Shown here: piece after piece, positions 5,899 to 12,407 of the stretch
How positions within the stretch are numbered: the first letter of the stretch is position 1
Layout of the letters: each line of letters opens with the position of its first letter
DNA from: an uncultured Eubacterium sp.
Lineage (GTDB): Bacteria; Bacillota; Clostridia; Lachnospirales; Lachnospiraceae
DNA: 12,407 bases
Direction of reading: 5' to 3'
Assembly (NCBI GenBank): GCA_934351445.1
Contig: CAKRIZ010000048.1
Location: forward strand, 1-12,407
Translations under genes and position numbers: made by a program
Notes under the pieces: generated by a model
Told to the model about the DNA's origin: nothing
The model's input: the letters and a program-made list of their open reading frames with translations, nothing else
Database searches by the model: none

Positions 5899-5938
5899 CT
5901 GCATAGGCGTTGCTATGCCCTTTTGCAGCAACGCTTTT
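5899..5938 (+). promoter_or_regulatory. tig leader hairpins, candidate attenuator
   Basis: GCGTTGCT (5907-5914) pairs exactly with AGCAACGC (5927-5934) and is followed by TTTT, a terminator-like stem. Two alternative pairings use the same bases: GCATAG (5901-5906) with CTATGC (5913-5918), and CTGCA (5899-5903) with TGCAG (5924-5928). The first cannot coexist with the terminator-like stem. The T-tract is short, so the stem may instead be a 5' stabilising hairpin. Confidence 0.45.
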
Positions 5939-5997
5939 CATTTATATATATTTATTTTAAAATTTTTAAGATAATGTTTAAGGAGGAAACAGTTACA

Positions 5998-7326
5998 ATG
6001 AATGTACAGGTTGAGGATTTAGGAAAGAATATGGTCAAGCTCACCGTTGAGGTGGAGGCTGAGGCAGTAGATGCAGCGATCAAGGCAGCATACAACAGAC
6101 AGAAAAATAAGATTTCCATCCCGGGCTTCCGTAAAGGAAAAGTTCCTCAGGCGATGATCGAGAAGATGTATGGTGCAGAGATCTTTTATGAGGATGCTGC
6201 AAATGAGCTGTTACAGAAGAACTATCCCGCAGCCGTAGACGAGAGTGGTGTTGATGTGGTATCACAGCCGACCGTAGACGTGACCCAGATTGAGAAAGGC
6301 AAGCCTTTTATCTTTACTGCAGAGGTAGCAAAGAGACCTGAGGTAACATTAGGAAAATACAACGGTGTGACCGTAACCAAGATCGATACAAGCGTATCTG
6401 ACGAGGAAGTAGATACCGAGATCGAGACACAGAGAAATGCAAATGCGAGAACGATCACCGTGACAGACCGTGCTGTCCAGGAGGGCGACACAGCAGTGAT
6501 CGATTTTGAGGGATTTGTAGATGGTGTTGCATTTGAAGGCGGAAAGGGAGAGAATCATCCGTTAGAGATCGGTTCACACTCTTTCATCGATACATTTGAG
6601 GATCAGCTCGTAGGCAAGAATACCGATGATGAAGTCGAAGTAAACGTGACTTTCCCTGAGCAGTATCAGGCTGCTGAACTGGCAGGAAAGCCCGCTGTAT
6701 TTAAAGTAAAGATCAACGAGATCCGCGCAAAGGAACTGCCGGAGCTGAACGATGAGTTTGTTCAGGACGTATCAGAGTTCGATACAGTGGCAGAGTACCG
6801 TGAGGATGTAAAGAAGAAGCTGCAGGAGCGCAAGGATAACGCTGCAAAGGGAACCAAGGAGGATGAGGCGATCCAGAAGATTATCGACAAGTCCAAGATG
6901 GAGATCCCTGAGGCAATGATCGATATGCAGGCACAGGGCATGATCGATGAGTTTGCACAGAGAATCGCAGCACAGGGTATGTCATTTGACCAGTATCTGC
7001 AGTTCTCAGGTATGACAATCGACAAGCTCAAGGAGCAGGTTCGCCCGGAGGCATTACAGCGCATTCAGAGCAGCCTTGTATTAGAGCAGATTGCAAAGGA
7101 AGAAAATATTGTGGCATCTGATGAGGATGTGGATGCAGAGATCGAGAAGATGGCTTCTATGTATGGCATGAAGGCCGAGGATCTCAAGAACTATATGGGT
7201 GATTCCGAGAAGGAGTCCATGAAGAGAGATATTGCTGTAAAGAAGGCAGTAGAGTTCGTAATGGCGAATGTGAAGGAGCGAGCAAAGGCAAAGCCCAAGA
7301 CTACTACAGAGACAGACGCTGAATAA
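5998..7326 (+). CDS. tig: Trigger factor, ribosome-associated chaperone and peptidyl-prolyl isomerase
   Basis: A 442-residue protein that binds the ribosome at the tunnel exit and shields nascent chains. The ATG at 5998 follows AAGGAGG (5980-5986); the in-frame ATG at 5974 lies upstream of that site and would add eight residues not typical of the family. The N-terminal domain (1 to about 115) holds the ribosome-docking signature GFRKGKVP at 43-50. The FKBP-like isomerase domain spans about 160-243 (GDTAVIDFEGFVDGVAFEGG, then PLEIGSHSFIDTFEDQLVG). The helical C-terminal chaperone cradle runs from about 250 to 430, and the tail is rich in K, T and E. Length and domain order are normal. It heads the tig-clpP-clpX-lon block but has its own promoter and terminator. 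The upstream leader hairpins may tune expression. Confidence 0.97.
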   Translation: MNVQVEDLGKNMVKLTVEVEAEAVDAAIKAAYNRQKNKISIPGFRKGKVPQAMIEKMYGAEIFYEDAANELLQKNYPAAVDESGVDVVSQPTVDVTQIEKGKPFIFTAEVAKRPEVTLGKYNGVTVTKIDTSVSDEEVDTEIETQRNANARTITVTDRAVQEGDTAVIDFEGFVDGVAFEGGKGENHPLEIGSHSFIDTFEDQLVGKNTDDEVEVNVTFPEQYQAAELAGKPAVFKVKINEIRAKELPELNDEFVQDVSEFDTVAEYREDVKKKLQERKDNAAKGTKEDEAIQKIIDKSKMEIPEAMIDMQAQGMIDEFAQRIAAQGMSFDQYLQFSGMTIDKLKEQVRPEALQRIQSSLVLEQIAKEENIVASDEDVDAEIEKMASMYGMKAEDLKNYMGDSEKESMKRDIAVKKAVEFVMANVKERAKAKPKTTTETDAE

Positions 7327-7340
7327 ACGAAAGATGATGG

Positions 7341-7372
7341 CAGGCTGACCTTGTATAAGGTCAGTCTGTTTT
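7341..7372 (+). terminator. Intrinsic terminator between tig and clpP
   Basis: CAGGCTGACCTT (7341-7352) and AAGGTCAGTCTG (7357-7368) pair over 12 bp with one G-T pair and a GTAT loop, followed by TTTTG and a second T-run. I see no good promoter between it and clpP, so clpP may rely on partial readthrough. Confidence 0.8.
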
Positions 7373-7411
7373 GTCCATTTTGCGAATTGGTTTTGAAGGA
7401 GGTTTTTTGAT

Positions 7412-7999
7412 ATGAGTTTAGTACCTTATGTCGTAGAGCAGACGAGCAGGGGAGAGCGTTCTTATGATATCTATTCCCGTTTGTTAAAAGAGCGTATTAT
7501 TTTCCTCGGAGAGGAAGTCAATGAAACGACTGCCAGCCTGACAGTCGCACAGTTATTATTTTTAGAGTCCGAAGACCCTGGAAAGGATATCCATCTGTAT
7601 ATCAATTCACCGGGAGGAATGGTCACTGCAGGTCTGGCAATCTATGATACGATGCAGTACATCAAGTGTGATGTGTCTACGATCTGTATCGGAATGGCTG
7701 CCAGCATGGGTGCATTTTTATTGGCAGGCGGTGCCAAGGGCAAACGTTTTGCGCTTCCGAATGCGGAGATCATGATCCATCAGCCGTCCGGTGGAGCAAA
7801 AGGACAAGCAACTGAGATCCAGATCGCAGCTGAGAATATTTTAAAGACAAAGAAGAGATTAAACGAGATTCTAGCTGCCAATACAGGAAAGCCGGTTGAG
7901 CAGGTCGCTGCCGATACCGAGCGCGATAACTATATGAGTGCGCAGGAAGCCGTAGAATACGGATTGATTGATAGCATTATTACGAATCACAGTAACTAA
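7412..7999 (+). CDS. clpP: ATP-dependent Clp protease proteolytic subunit
   Basis: A 195-residue serine peptidase that assembles into a tetradecameric barrel and degrades proteins fed by ClpX or ClpC. The ATG at 7412 is preceded by AAGGAGG (7396-7402). The catalytic triad is complete: S98 in [12 protein letters not shown]123 in MIHQPSGG and D172 in ERDNYMS. The N-terminal [30 protein letters not shown] is the axial-loop and first-strand region of the family, and PGG (67-69) forms part of the oxyanion site. The length equals that of housekeeping ClpP1 in clostridia. The clpX gene starts 15 nt behind the stop, so the two are co-translated as a matched protease and unfoldase. I see no CtsR-type direct repeat upstream. 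Confidence 0.98.
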   Translation: MSLVPYVVEQTSRGERSYDIYSRLLKERIIFLGEEVNETTASLTVAQLLFLESEDPGKDIHLYINSPGGMVTAGLAIYDTMQYIKCDVSTICIGMAASMGAFLLAGGAKGKRFALPNAEIMIHQPSGGAKGQATEIQIAAENILKTKKRLNEILAANTGKPVEQVAADTERDNYMSAQEAVEYGLIDSIITNHSN

Positions 8000-8014
8000 T
8001 CAGGAGAGACGATA

Positions 8015-9259
8015 GTGGCAGGTAAAAATATGGAAAAGATTCGCTGCAGCTTCTGTGGAAAGACACAGGATCAGGTGCGCAAGCTGATCGCAGGCCCGGG
8101 TGGCGCTTATATCTGCGATGAGTGTGTGGACATCTGCGCAGAGATCATTGAAGAAGAATTTGAAGATGATGCATCGCAGCAGCCGAAGGCAGATTTTGAG
8201 ATCAATCTTCAGAAACCGAAAAAGTTAAAGGAATTTCTCGATGAATATGTCATCGGACAGGAAGAAGCAAAAAAAGTATTGTCTGTAGCTGTATATAATC
8301 ATTATAAGCGTATTACGAGTGAACAGGAGATTGATGTCGAACTGCAGAAGAGTAATATTCTGATGCTTGGACCGACTGGTTCCGGAAAAACATTGCTCGC
8401 CCAGACGCTCGCCCGTGTGCTTAATGTGCCGTTTGCGATTGCAGATGCGACCACGCTGACGGAGGCCGGATATGTGGGTGAGGATGTGGAGAACATCCTG
8501 CTCAAGCTGATCCAGGCAGCTGATTATGATGTAGAGCGTGCACAGTGCGGTATTGTCTATATTGATGAGATTGACAAGATTACGAAAAAATCCGAGAATG
8601 TATCGATCACCAGAGATGTATCCGGAGAGGGTGTGCAGCAGGCATTGCTGAAGATTTTGGAAGGAACTCAGGCGAGTGTACCACCGCAGGGTGGCAGAAA
8701 GCATCCGCAGCAGGAGCTGATCCAGATCGATACGACCAACATCCTGTTCATTTGCGGTGGTGCGTTTGATGGTCTGGAAAAGATCATTGAGAACCGTATG
8801 GATCAGAAATCGATTGGATTTAATGCGGAGATCCGGGAAAAGCATGAGCGTAATACAGGAGAACTGTTTAAGCATGTCATGCCGCAGGATTTTGTCAAAT
8901 TTGGATTGATTCCGGAGTTTGTCGGACGTGTGCCGGTGACAGTTTCACTCGATTCACTGGACAAGGATGCACTGATGCGTATTTTGCGCGAGCCGAAGAA
9001 CTCCCTGATCAAACAGTATACAAAGCTGTTCGAACTGGATGGTGTTGAATTGTACTTTACGGATGATGCGGTGGAAGCGATTGCGGATAAATCACTCTCG
9101 CAGAATACCGGAGCGCGAGGCTTACGTTCAATTATGGAGCATACATTAGAGGATCTGATGTATGAGATCCCTTCCGATGAGGATATTGTAGCATGTACGA
9201 TTACCCATGAGGCGGTCGAAGCGGACGGAGAACCGGAGATTGAGCGCAAGGGCGCCTGA
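8015..9259 (+). CDS. clpX: ATP-dependent Clp protease ATP-binding subunit (unfoldase)
   Basis: A 414-residue AAA+ hexameric unfoldase that delivers substrates to ClpP. The start is GTG at 8015 behind AGGAGA (8002-8007); the next ATG (8030) is too far from that site. Features in order: a zinc-binding domain with C11, C14, C34 and C37; Walker A GPTGSGKT (119-126); pore loop GYVG (152-155); Walker B VYIDEID with D184-E185; the RKH loop (228-230) that faces incoming substrate; IGF (267-269), the loop that docks on ClpP; and sensor-2 arginine R368 in GARGLRS. All key residues are present and the length is normal. The short gap to clpP indicates one transcript, ended by a strong terminator at 9273. 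Confidence 0.98.
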   Translation: MAGKNMEKIRCSFCGKTQDQVRKLIAGPGGAYICDECVDICAEIIEEEFEDDASQQPKADFEINLQKPKKLKEFLDEYVIGQEEAKKVLSVAVYNHYKRITSEQEIDVELQKSNILMLGPTGSGKTLLAQTLARVLNVPFAIADATTLTEAGYVGEDVENILLKLIQAADYDVERAQCGIVYIDEIDKITKKSENVSITRDVSGEGVQQALLKILEGTQASVPPQGGRKHPQQELIQIDTTNILFICGGAFDGLEKIIENRMDQKSIGFNAEIREKHERNTGELFKHVMPQDFVKFGLIPEFVGRVPVTVSLDSLDKDALMRILREPKNSLIKQYTKLFELDGVELYFTDDAVEAIADKSLSQNTGARGLRSIMEHTLEDLMYEIPSDEDIVACTITHEAVEADGEPEIERKGA

Positions 9260-9272
9260 ATGATGCATGTAG

Positions 9273-9303
9273 CCCGCCTGTAAAATAGTTACAGGCGGGT
9301 TTT
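9273..9303 (+). terminator. Intrinsic terminator after clpX
   Basis: A perfect 11-bp stem CCCGCCTGTAA (9273-9283) with TTACAGGCGGG (9289-9299), a 5-nt loop and TTTT (9300-9303). It separates the clpP-clpX transcript from lon. Confidence 0.9.
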
Positions 9304-9362
9304 GTCATTGTTAAGAGGTCGCAGCTTCTGCATCTGAGTAGCAAACGCCTAATGGTATAAAA

Positions 9363-9385
9363 TAGATGTTTGCGAAACTATTTTT
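9363..9385 (+). repeat. Left terminal inverted repeat (23 bp)
   Basis: Bases 9366-9385 read ATGTTTGCGAAACTATTTTT and, with TAG in front, match the reverse complement of 9892-9914 exactly. The next base inward on each side (A9386, C9891) no longer pairs. Confidence 0.9.
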
Positions 9386-9401
9386 ATGATCCGGGTTATC
9401 T

Positions 9402-9607
9402 GGCTGTGGGCGCAGTAGTATTCTGATCAAGCTGCTCCGATTGTCCAGCGGTGTCTCGCTGTCTCTTCAGCCTTGGCTCGATGTGTTTTTCGCTTTGCTC
9501 ACACACATAGCCTGCGGCTTTCGGTTATGACATGAAGTTCGTTTACGAATCGCTCGCACTTCGCTGGGCAAAAGTCGCAGTTGACAGAAACCACTGCGCC
9601 CACAGCC
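9402..9607. repeat. Left hairpin arm of the element
   Basis: GGCTGTGGGCGCAGT (9402-9416) pairs perfectly with ACTGCGCCCACAGCC (9593-9607). Inside, TCTG-TCAA-CTGC (9422-9435 with two single-base bulges) pairs with GCAGTTGACAGA (9577-9588), and CCAGCG (9445-9450) pairs with CGCTGG (9562-9567). Smaller local hairpins sit at the tip: ATGTGT/ACACAT (9481-9508) and TTCG/CGAA (9538-9549). Confidence 0.75.
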
Positions 9608-9627
9608 GTCAGCCCTGCGGCATATAC

Positions 9628-9639
9628 TGTTTGCGAAAC
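9628..9639 (+). repeat. Internal third copy of the TIR core
   Basis: TGTTTGCGAAAC recurs here in the same orientation as in the left TIR (9367-9378) and inverted relative to the right TIR (9899-9910). It divides the element into a left module of about 262 bp and a right module of about 283 bp. Confidence 0.85.
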
Positions 9640-9910
9640 ATTTTAGTAGGTGAACGGAACAAGCAAGCACTATCAACTCAGATGCAGAAGTAGCAGCGCG
9701 AGCAAAGGCGTGTCTGATTTTGCTGCCTTTGCACGATGGAGATGAGACTTGTAACTCGTGGAAGCCTCTGCTGAACACGAGTTAGGTTTTTCCAAGGCTC
9801 ATCGGAATGGTTCGTGCAACGAAAGCAAAACAGACATGCTTGCGGGAGCTGCGGACTCTTGATCATGTGCTTGCATGACACAAAACCTGACAAAAATAGT
9901 TTCGCAAACA
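9628..9910. repeat. Right hairpin arm of the element
   Basis: Seven stems occur in strictly nested order inside the flanking core repeats: GCAAGCAC 9663-9670 with 9867-9874; GCAGC 9693-9697 with 9848-9852; TGTCTG 9711-9716 with 9831-9836; TTTTGCT 9718-9724 with 9824-9830; TTGCACGA 9729-9736 with 9812-9819; GATGAG 9741-9746 with 9798-9803; and TAACTCGTG 9752-9760 with 9776-9784. Together they form one interrupted hairpin of about 280 nt with a 15-nt tip loop. Confidence 0.75.
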
Positions 9911-9914
9911 TCTA
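9892..9914 (-). repeat. Right terminal inverted repeat (23 bp)
   Basis: Exact reverse complement of 9363-9385. It ends two bases before the TGGTATAAAA that forms the extended -10 of lon, so any -35 for lon would lie inside this repeat. Confidence 0.9.
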
Positions 9915-9916
9915 AG

Positions 9917-9925
9917 TGGTATAAA
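9917..9925 (+). promoter_or_regulatory. Extended -10 of the lon promoter
   Basis: TGG-TATAAA (9917-9925) is an extended -10 located about 20 nt before the lon ATG. No good -35 stands 17 bp upstream (TAGTTT, within the TIR). The very short leader (about 13 nt) makes this promoter tight against the ribosome binding site. The same motif occurs at 9353-9361, left of the element. Confidence 0.5.
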
Positions 9926-9944
9926 AGAGGGAAAGGATAAAAGT

Positions 9945-12296
9945 ATGACAGATATTATATTGGAGCTGCCTGCGGTCGCGCTGCGCGGCATGGTGATACT
10001 GCCGGGAATGCTTGTGCATTTTGATATTAGCCGCGAACGCTCGATTCATGCGGTGGAGCAGTCGATGATGGAGGATGAGCGTATCTTTCTCGTCGCGCAG
10101 AGAGACGCGGATATAGAAGAACCGGCACAGGATGATCTGTATCAGATCGGTACGATTGCACATATCAAGCAGGTGATCAAGATGCAGGGCGGAGTGATCC
10201 GTGTGCTGGTGGAAGGAAATGAACGCGCAGAGCTGGGCGAAGTATTGGATGAGCAGGACTATCTGAAGGTACAGGCGATCCGTTTTAGCGAAGAAGATAT
10301 GGAAGAACTGGCAGAAAATGTGCAACAGGGTATGCTGCGCGGTGTGCAGGAGACGTTTACAAAATATGCGGCTGTCAATGGAAAAGTCAGCAAGGAACTC
10401 GTGCGTCAGATCTGTGAGCAGACAGATCTCGGTGGCACACTGGACATGGTCGCGAATAATCTGGCGATTGATTATCATGGAAAGCAGCATTTACTGGAAG
10501 CTATCACACTGACGGAGCGTTATGAAGTGCTGGTTGCCATGCTCCTGCAGGAGATGGACATCATTGCGATCAAAAATGAATTTCAGGAAAAGGTTAGACA
10601 GGAAGTGGACCAGAACCAGAAGGAGTATCTGCTCAGGGAGCAGATGAAGGTCATCCGCAAGGAACTCGGTGAGGACAATACGGAGAGTGATATCGATCAT
10701 TTCCGCGCGGAGCTGAAAAAACTCAAGGCAGATGCACAGACCAAGGCAAAGATCGCAAAAGAGATCGATCGTTTTAAAAATATCCCGTCCAATTCATCAG
10801 AAAGTGCAGTGCTGCGTGGATATCTGGAGACAGTTCTGGAACTTCCGTGGAAAAAGGTGTCCAAAGATAACAAGGATCTGAAACATGCGCGGGAGGTGCT
10901 CGAAGAGCAGCATTTTGGGTTGGAAAAGGTCAAGGAACGTATGCTGGAGTTTCTGGCGGTGCGCAATCTGACGAATAAGGGTGAGAGTCCGATCATCTGT
11001 CTGGTAGGACCTCCGGGAACCGGAAAAACAAGTATTGCGCGTTCGGTCGCGGAAGCGCTGGACAAAAAATATGTGCGCATCTGTCTCGGTGGTGTGCGCG
11101 ATGAGGCTGAGATCCGTGGACACCGGCGTACCTATGTCGGGGCGATGCCGGGCAGACTGGTGACGGCGCTCCGGACAGCGGGAGTGAGTAATCCGCTGAT
11201 TCTGCTGGACGAGATCGATAAAGTGAGCAGCGATTACAAGGGAGATACCTCGTCTGCATTATTGGAAGTATTAGATGGCGAGCAGAACCAGAAGTTCCGT
11301 GATCATTATGTTGAACTTCCGGTAGATCTGTCGGAAGTACTGTTTATCTGTACAGCGAATTCGACCGAGACGATCCCGCGTCCGCTCTTAGACCGGATGG
11401 AACTGATTGAGGTCACAAGCTATACGGCGAATGAAAAATATCATATTGCTACAGATCATCTGCTGCCCAAACAGATGAAGAAAAATGGATTGGTGACCGG
11501 ACAGCTTGAGATCAGCCGCGCAGCGATGGAACAGATCATCTCCGGCTATACGAGAGAAGCCGGTGTGCGTAATCTTGAGCGCAAGCTGGGAGAGATCTGC
11601 CGGAAGACGGCGCGCAGAGTGTATGAGGGTGAGAAAAAGCAGGTGCGGGTCACAGCAGGGAATCTGGAACAATATCTCGGAAAGGTGAAATACACAGAAG
11701 ACAAGGCAGGACAGACAGATGAAGTCGGCATAGTGAGGGGACTCGCGTGGACGAGTGTCGGTGGCGTCACATTGGAGGTCGAGGTCAATCTGATGCCTGG
11801 AAAGGGTGAGATGAAGCTGACCGGACAGATGGGAGATGTCATGAAAGAGTCGGCGCAGACGGCGCTCAGCTATGTGCGTTCGATCAGTATGGATTATGGG
11901 TTGGATAAGAACTTTTTCAGTGAGCATGATATACACATCCATATTCCGGAGGGAGCAGTGCCCAAAGACGGACCATCCGCCGGTATCACGATGGCTTCGG
12001 CGATGTTGTCTGCGGTGACAGGCATTCCAGCCAGGGCGGATGTGGCGATGACCGGAGAGATCACGCTGCGCGGCCGCGTACTTCCGATCGGAGGATTGAA
12101 AGAGAAGCTGCTGGCAGCAAAAAATGCCGGTGTACAGACCGTCTGTGTACCGGGAAAGAATGCGAAAGATCTGGAAGAGATCTCGGCTGAGATCACGCGC
12201 GGGCTGTCCATCATACCGGTGGAACACATGGAAGAGGTGCTCGATATTGTGCTGGTAAAGGAGAAAACTTTAAGTAATCAAAATCATTGCCAATAG
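9945..12296 (+). CDS. lon: ATP-dependent Lon protease (LonA type)
   Basis: A 783-residue cytosolic AAA+ serine protease that degrades misfolded and regulatory proteins. ATG 9945 follows AAAGGA (9932-9937). The order is LonA: N-terminal substrate-binding domain (LPAVALRGMVILPGM at 8-22, to about 200), coiled coil about 205-275 with the family's EYLLREQMKVIRKELGE (228-244), Walker A GPPGTGKT (355-362), Walker B LILLDEID (418-425), sensor-2 region near REAGVRNLERKL (537-548), then the peptidase domain from about 595. The catalytic dyad is S678 (PKDGPSAG) and K721 (GGLKEK), 43 residues apart as in characterised Lon. Overall length is normal, but the last ten or so residues (KTLSNQNHCQ) are unlike a usual Lon tail and lie beside an IS607-type gene. 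It may have its own promoter at the edge of the TIR element. Confidence 0.97.
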   Translation: MTDIILELPAVALRGMVILPGMLVHFDISRERSIHAVEQSMMEDERIFLVAQRDADIEEPAQDDLYQIGTIAHIKQVIKMQGGVIRVLVEGNERAELGEVLDEQDYLKVQAIRFSEEDMEELAENVQQGMLRGVQETFTKYAAVNGKVSKELVRQICEQTDLGGTLDMVANNLAIDYHGKQHLLEAITLTERYEVLVAMLLQEMDIIAIKNEFQEKVRQEVDQNQKEYLLREQMKVIRKELGEDNTESDIDHFRAELKKLKADAQTKAKIAKEIDRFKNIPSNSSESAVLRGYLETVLELPWKKVSKDNKDLKHAREVLEEQHFGLEKVKERMLEFLAVRNLTNKGESPIICLVGPPGTGKTSIARSVAEALDKKYVRICLGGVRDEAEIRGHRRTYVGAMPGRLVTALRTAGVSNPLILLDEIDKVSSDYKGDTSSALLEVLDGEQNQKFRDHYVELPVDLSEVLFICTANSTETIPRPLLDRMELIEVTSYTANEKYHIATDHLLPKQMKKNGLVTGQLEISRAAMEQIISGYTREAGVRNLERKLGEICRKTARRVYEGEKKQVRVTAGNLEQYLGKVKYTEDKAGQTDEVGIVRGLAWTSVGGVTLEVEVNLMPGKGEMKLTGQMGDVMKESAQTALSYVRSISMDYGLDKNFFSEHDIHIHIPEGAVPKDGPSAGITMASAMLSAVTGIPARADVAMTGEITLRGRVLPIGGLKEKLLAAKNAGVQTVCVPGKNAKDLEEISAEITRGLSIIPVEHMEEVLDIVLVKEKTLSNQNHCQ

Positions 12297-12407
12297 TGAT
12301 TAAATGTGTTGAAATATACTCATGGAGGGCATTGTTATGAACACATCTAATATCACTAATTACAAACCAAAAGATTTTGCTGAATTATTGGGTGTCTCAG
12401 TCAAAAC
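12297..12407 (+). mobile_element. Left end region of an IS607-type element (boundary not determined)
   Basis: The sequence between the lon stop and tnpA is AT-rich with no terminator for lon. IS607 elements lack terminal inverted repeats and fixed target duplications, so the exact left edge cannot be set. It could fall within the last codons of lon, whose unusual tail starts near 12267. Confidence 0.5.
12337..12407 (+). CDS. tnpA: IS607-family transposase TnpA (serine recombinase), N-terminal fragment
   Basis: Only the first 23 complete codons are in the window. ATG 12337 follows GGAGGG (12324-12329). The product begins MNTSNITNYKPKDFAELLGV and continues SVK. The pattern YKPKxFAELLGVSVKT is the MerR-like helix-turn-helix that opens IS607-type serine recombinases; the catalytic resolvase domain would follow outside the window. 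In intact elements a tnpB gene encoding an RNA-guided nuclease usually comes next; that cannot be seen here. The gene starts 41 nt after the lon stop, in the place where clostridial genomes often have the GTPase gene ysxC/engB. An element therefore seems inserted directly behind lon. Confidence 0.85.
   Translation, partial: MNTSNITNYKPKDFAELLGVSVK

Larger units (their letters stand above)
9363..9914. mobile_element. TIR-bounded, non-coding, highly structured element upstream of lon
   Basis: The segment is bounded by perfect 23-bp inverted repeats (9363-9385 and 9892-9914) and has no convincing gene. Its interior contains nested complementary segments that build two long arms: one within 9402-9607 and one within 9628-9910. 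A third copy of the repeat core (TGTTTGCGAAAC) lies between them. A 10-bp direct repeat TGGTATAAAA lies just outside each end (9353-9362 and 9917-9926). This could be a non-autonomous (MITE-like) transposable element or a large structured RNA gene. The terminal repeats favour the first, and the ordered internal pairing is compatible with both. I do not recognise it as a named family. Confidence 0.55.

Noticed and set aside
7373..7411. CtsR or HrcA (CIRCE) operator before clpP
   Set aside because: I looked for tandem GGTCAAA-type heptads and for the CIRCE palindrome and found neither; the GGTCAG nearby belongs to the tig terminator stem.
8225..8875. A 216-codon minus-strand frame within clpX
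   Set aside because: Shadow of clpX, with no start signal or family motifs.
9467..9911. Two minus-strand open frames (103 and 77 codons) inside the TIR element
   Set aside because: They overlap each other, lack ribosome binding sites, are rich in C, R and S with no domain pattern, and are explained by the GC-rich hairpin arms being open by chance.
9304..9944. CRISPR array or classical riboswitch upstream of lon
   Set aside because: No regularly spaced direct repeats are present. The pairing is terminal-inverted and nested, not a known aptamer pattern I can recognise, and it lies upstream of the lon -10.
11388..12227. A 279-codon minus-strand frame within lon
   Set aside because: Antisense shadow of a certain gene. 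The composition (many H, R, C) follows from lon codon bias, and no ribosome binding site is present.

Overview
The window looks like chromosomal DNA of a spore-forming, low-to-medium GC clostridial Firmicute, most likely Lachnospiraceae. The reasons are Gram-positive style strong ribosome binding sites, an alpha/beta-type small acid-soluble spore protein gene, a YtrA-type GntR/ABC operon, and the tig-clpP-clpX-lon protein quality-control block in the order usual for clostridia. The family assignment is an inference from gene content and style, not from a search.

Layout. (1) Bases 1-1200 are accessory: the 3' end of an AAA/DUF4143-type ATPase gene, an AT-rich gap, and a small two-gene operon (DUF4258 protein plus YgiT-type zinc-finger protein) that looks like a toxin-antitoxin pair with its own promoter and terminator. 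This side lies next to the 3' end of a minus-strand tRNA-Leu(UAG) gene (1480-1560), a classic integration position. (2) Bases 1611-4471 hold a divergent promoter region and an operon of a TTG-started GntR/YtrA regulator, an ABC ATPase and two paralogous permeases. The operon promoter is spanned by a perfect 10-bp dyad plus a nested dyad, the likely operator. (3) Bases 4562-5795 hold a CPBP-family intramembrane protease homologue and a SASP gene ending in a very long-stemmed terminator. (4) Bases 5860-9303 hold tig (with a leader of mutually exclusive hairpins), clpP and clpX, punctuated by intrinsic terminators. (5) Bases 9304-9944 are non-coding, dominated by a 552-bp segment (9363-9914) with perfect 23-bp terminal inverted repeats. 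Its interior folds into two long nested hairpin arms separated by a third copy of the repeat core. It sits directly against the extended -10 that should drive lon, and a near-copy of that -10 lies on its other side. (6) lon fills 9945-12296, and immediately after it begins an IS607-type serine recombinase gene, cut by the window end.

How the parts work together: trigger factor, ClpP, ClpX and Lon form a folding and degradation group. The GntR/ABC operon is probably a self-repressed, ligand- or stress-responsive exporter. The TA-like pair, the TIR element and the IS607 start are mobile or accessory layers around this core. The most interesting candidate for something undescribed is the TIR-bounded structured element upstream of lon; the tig leader switch and the GntR operator follow.
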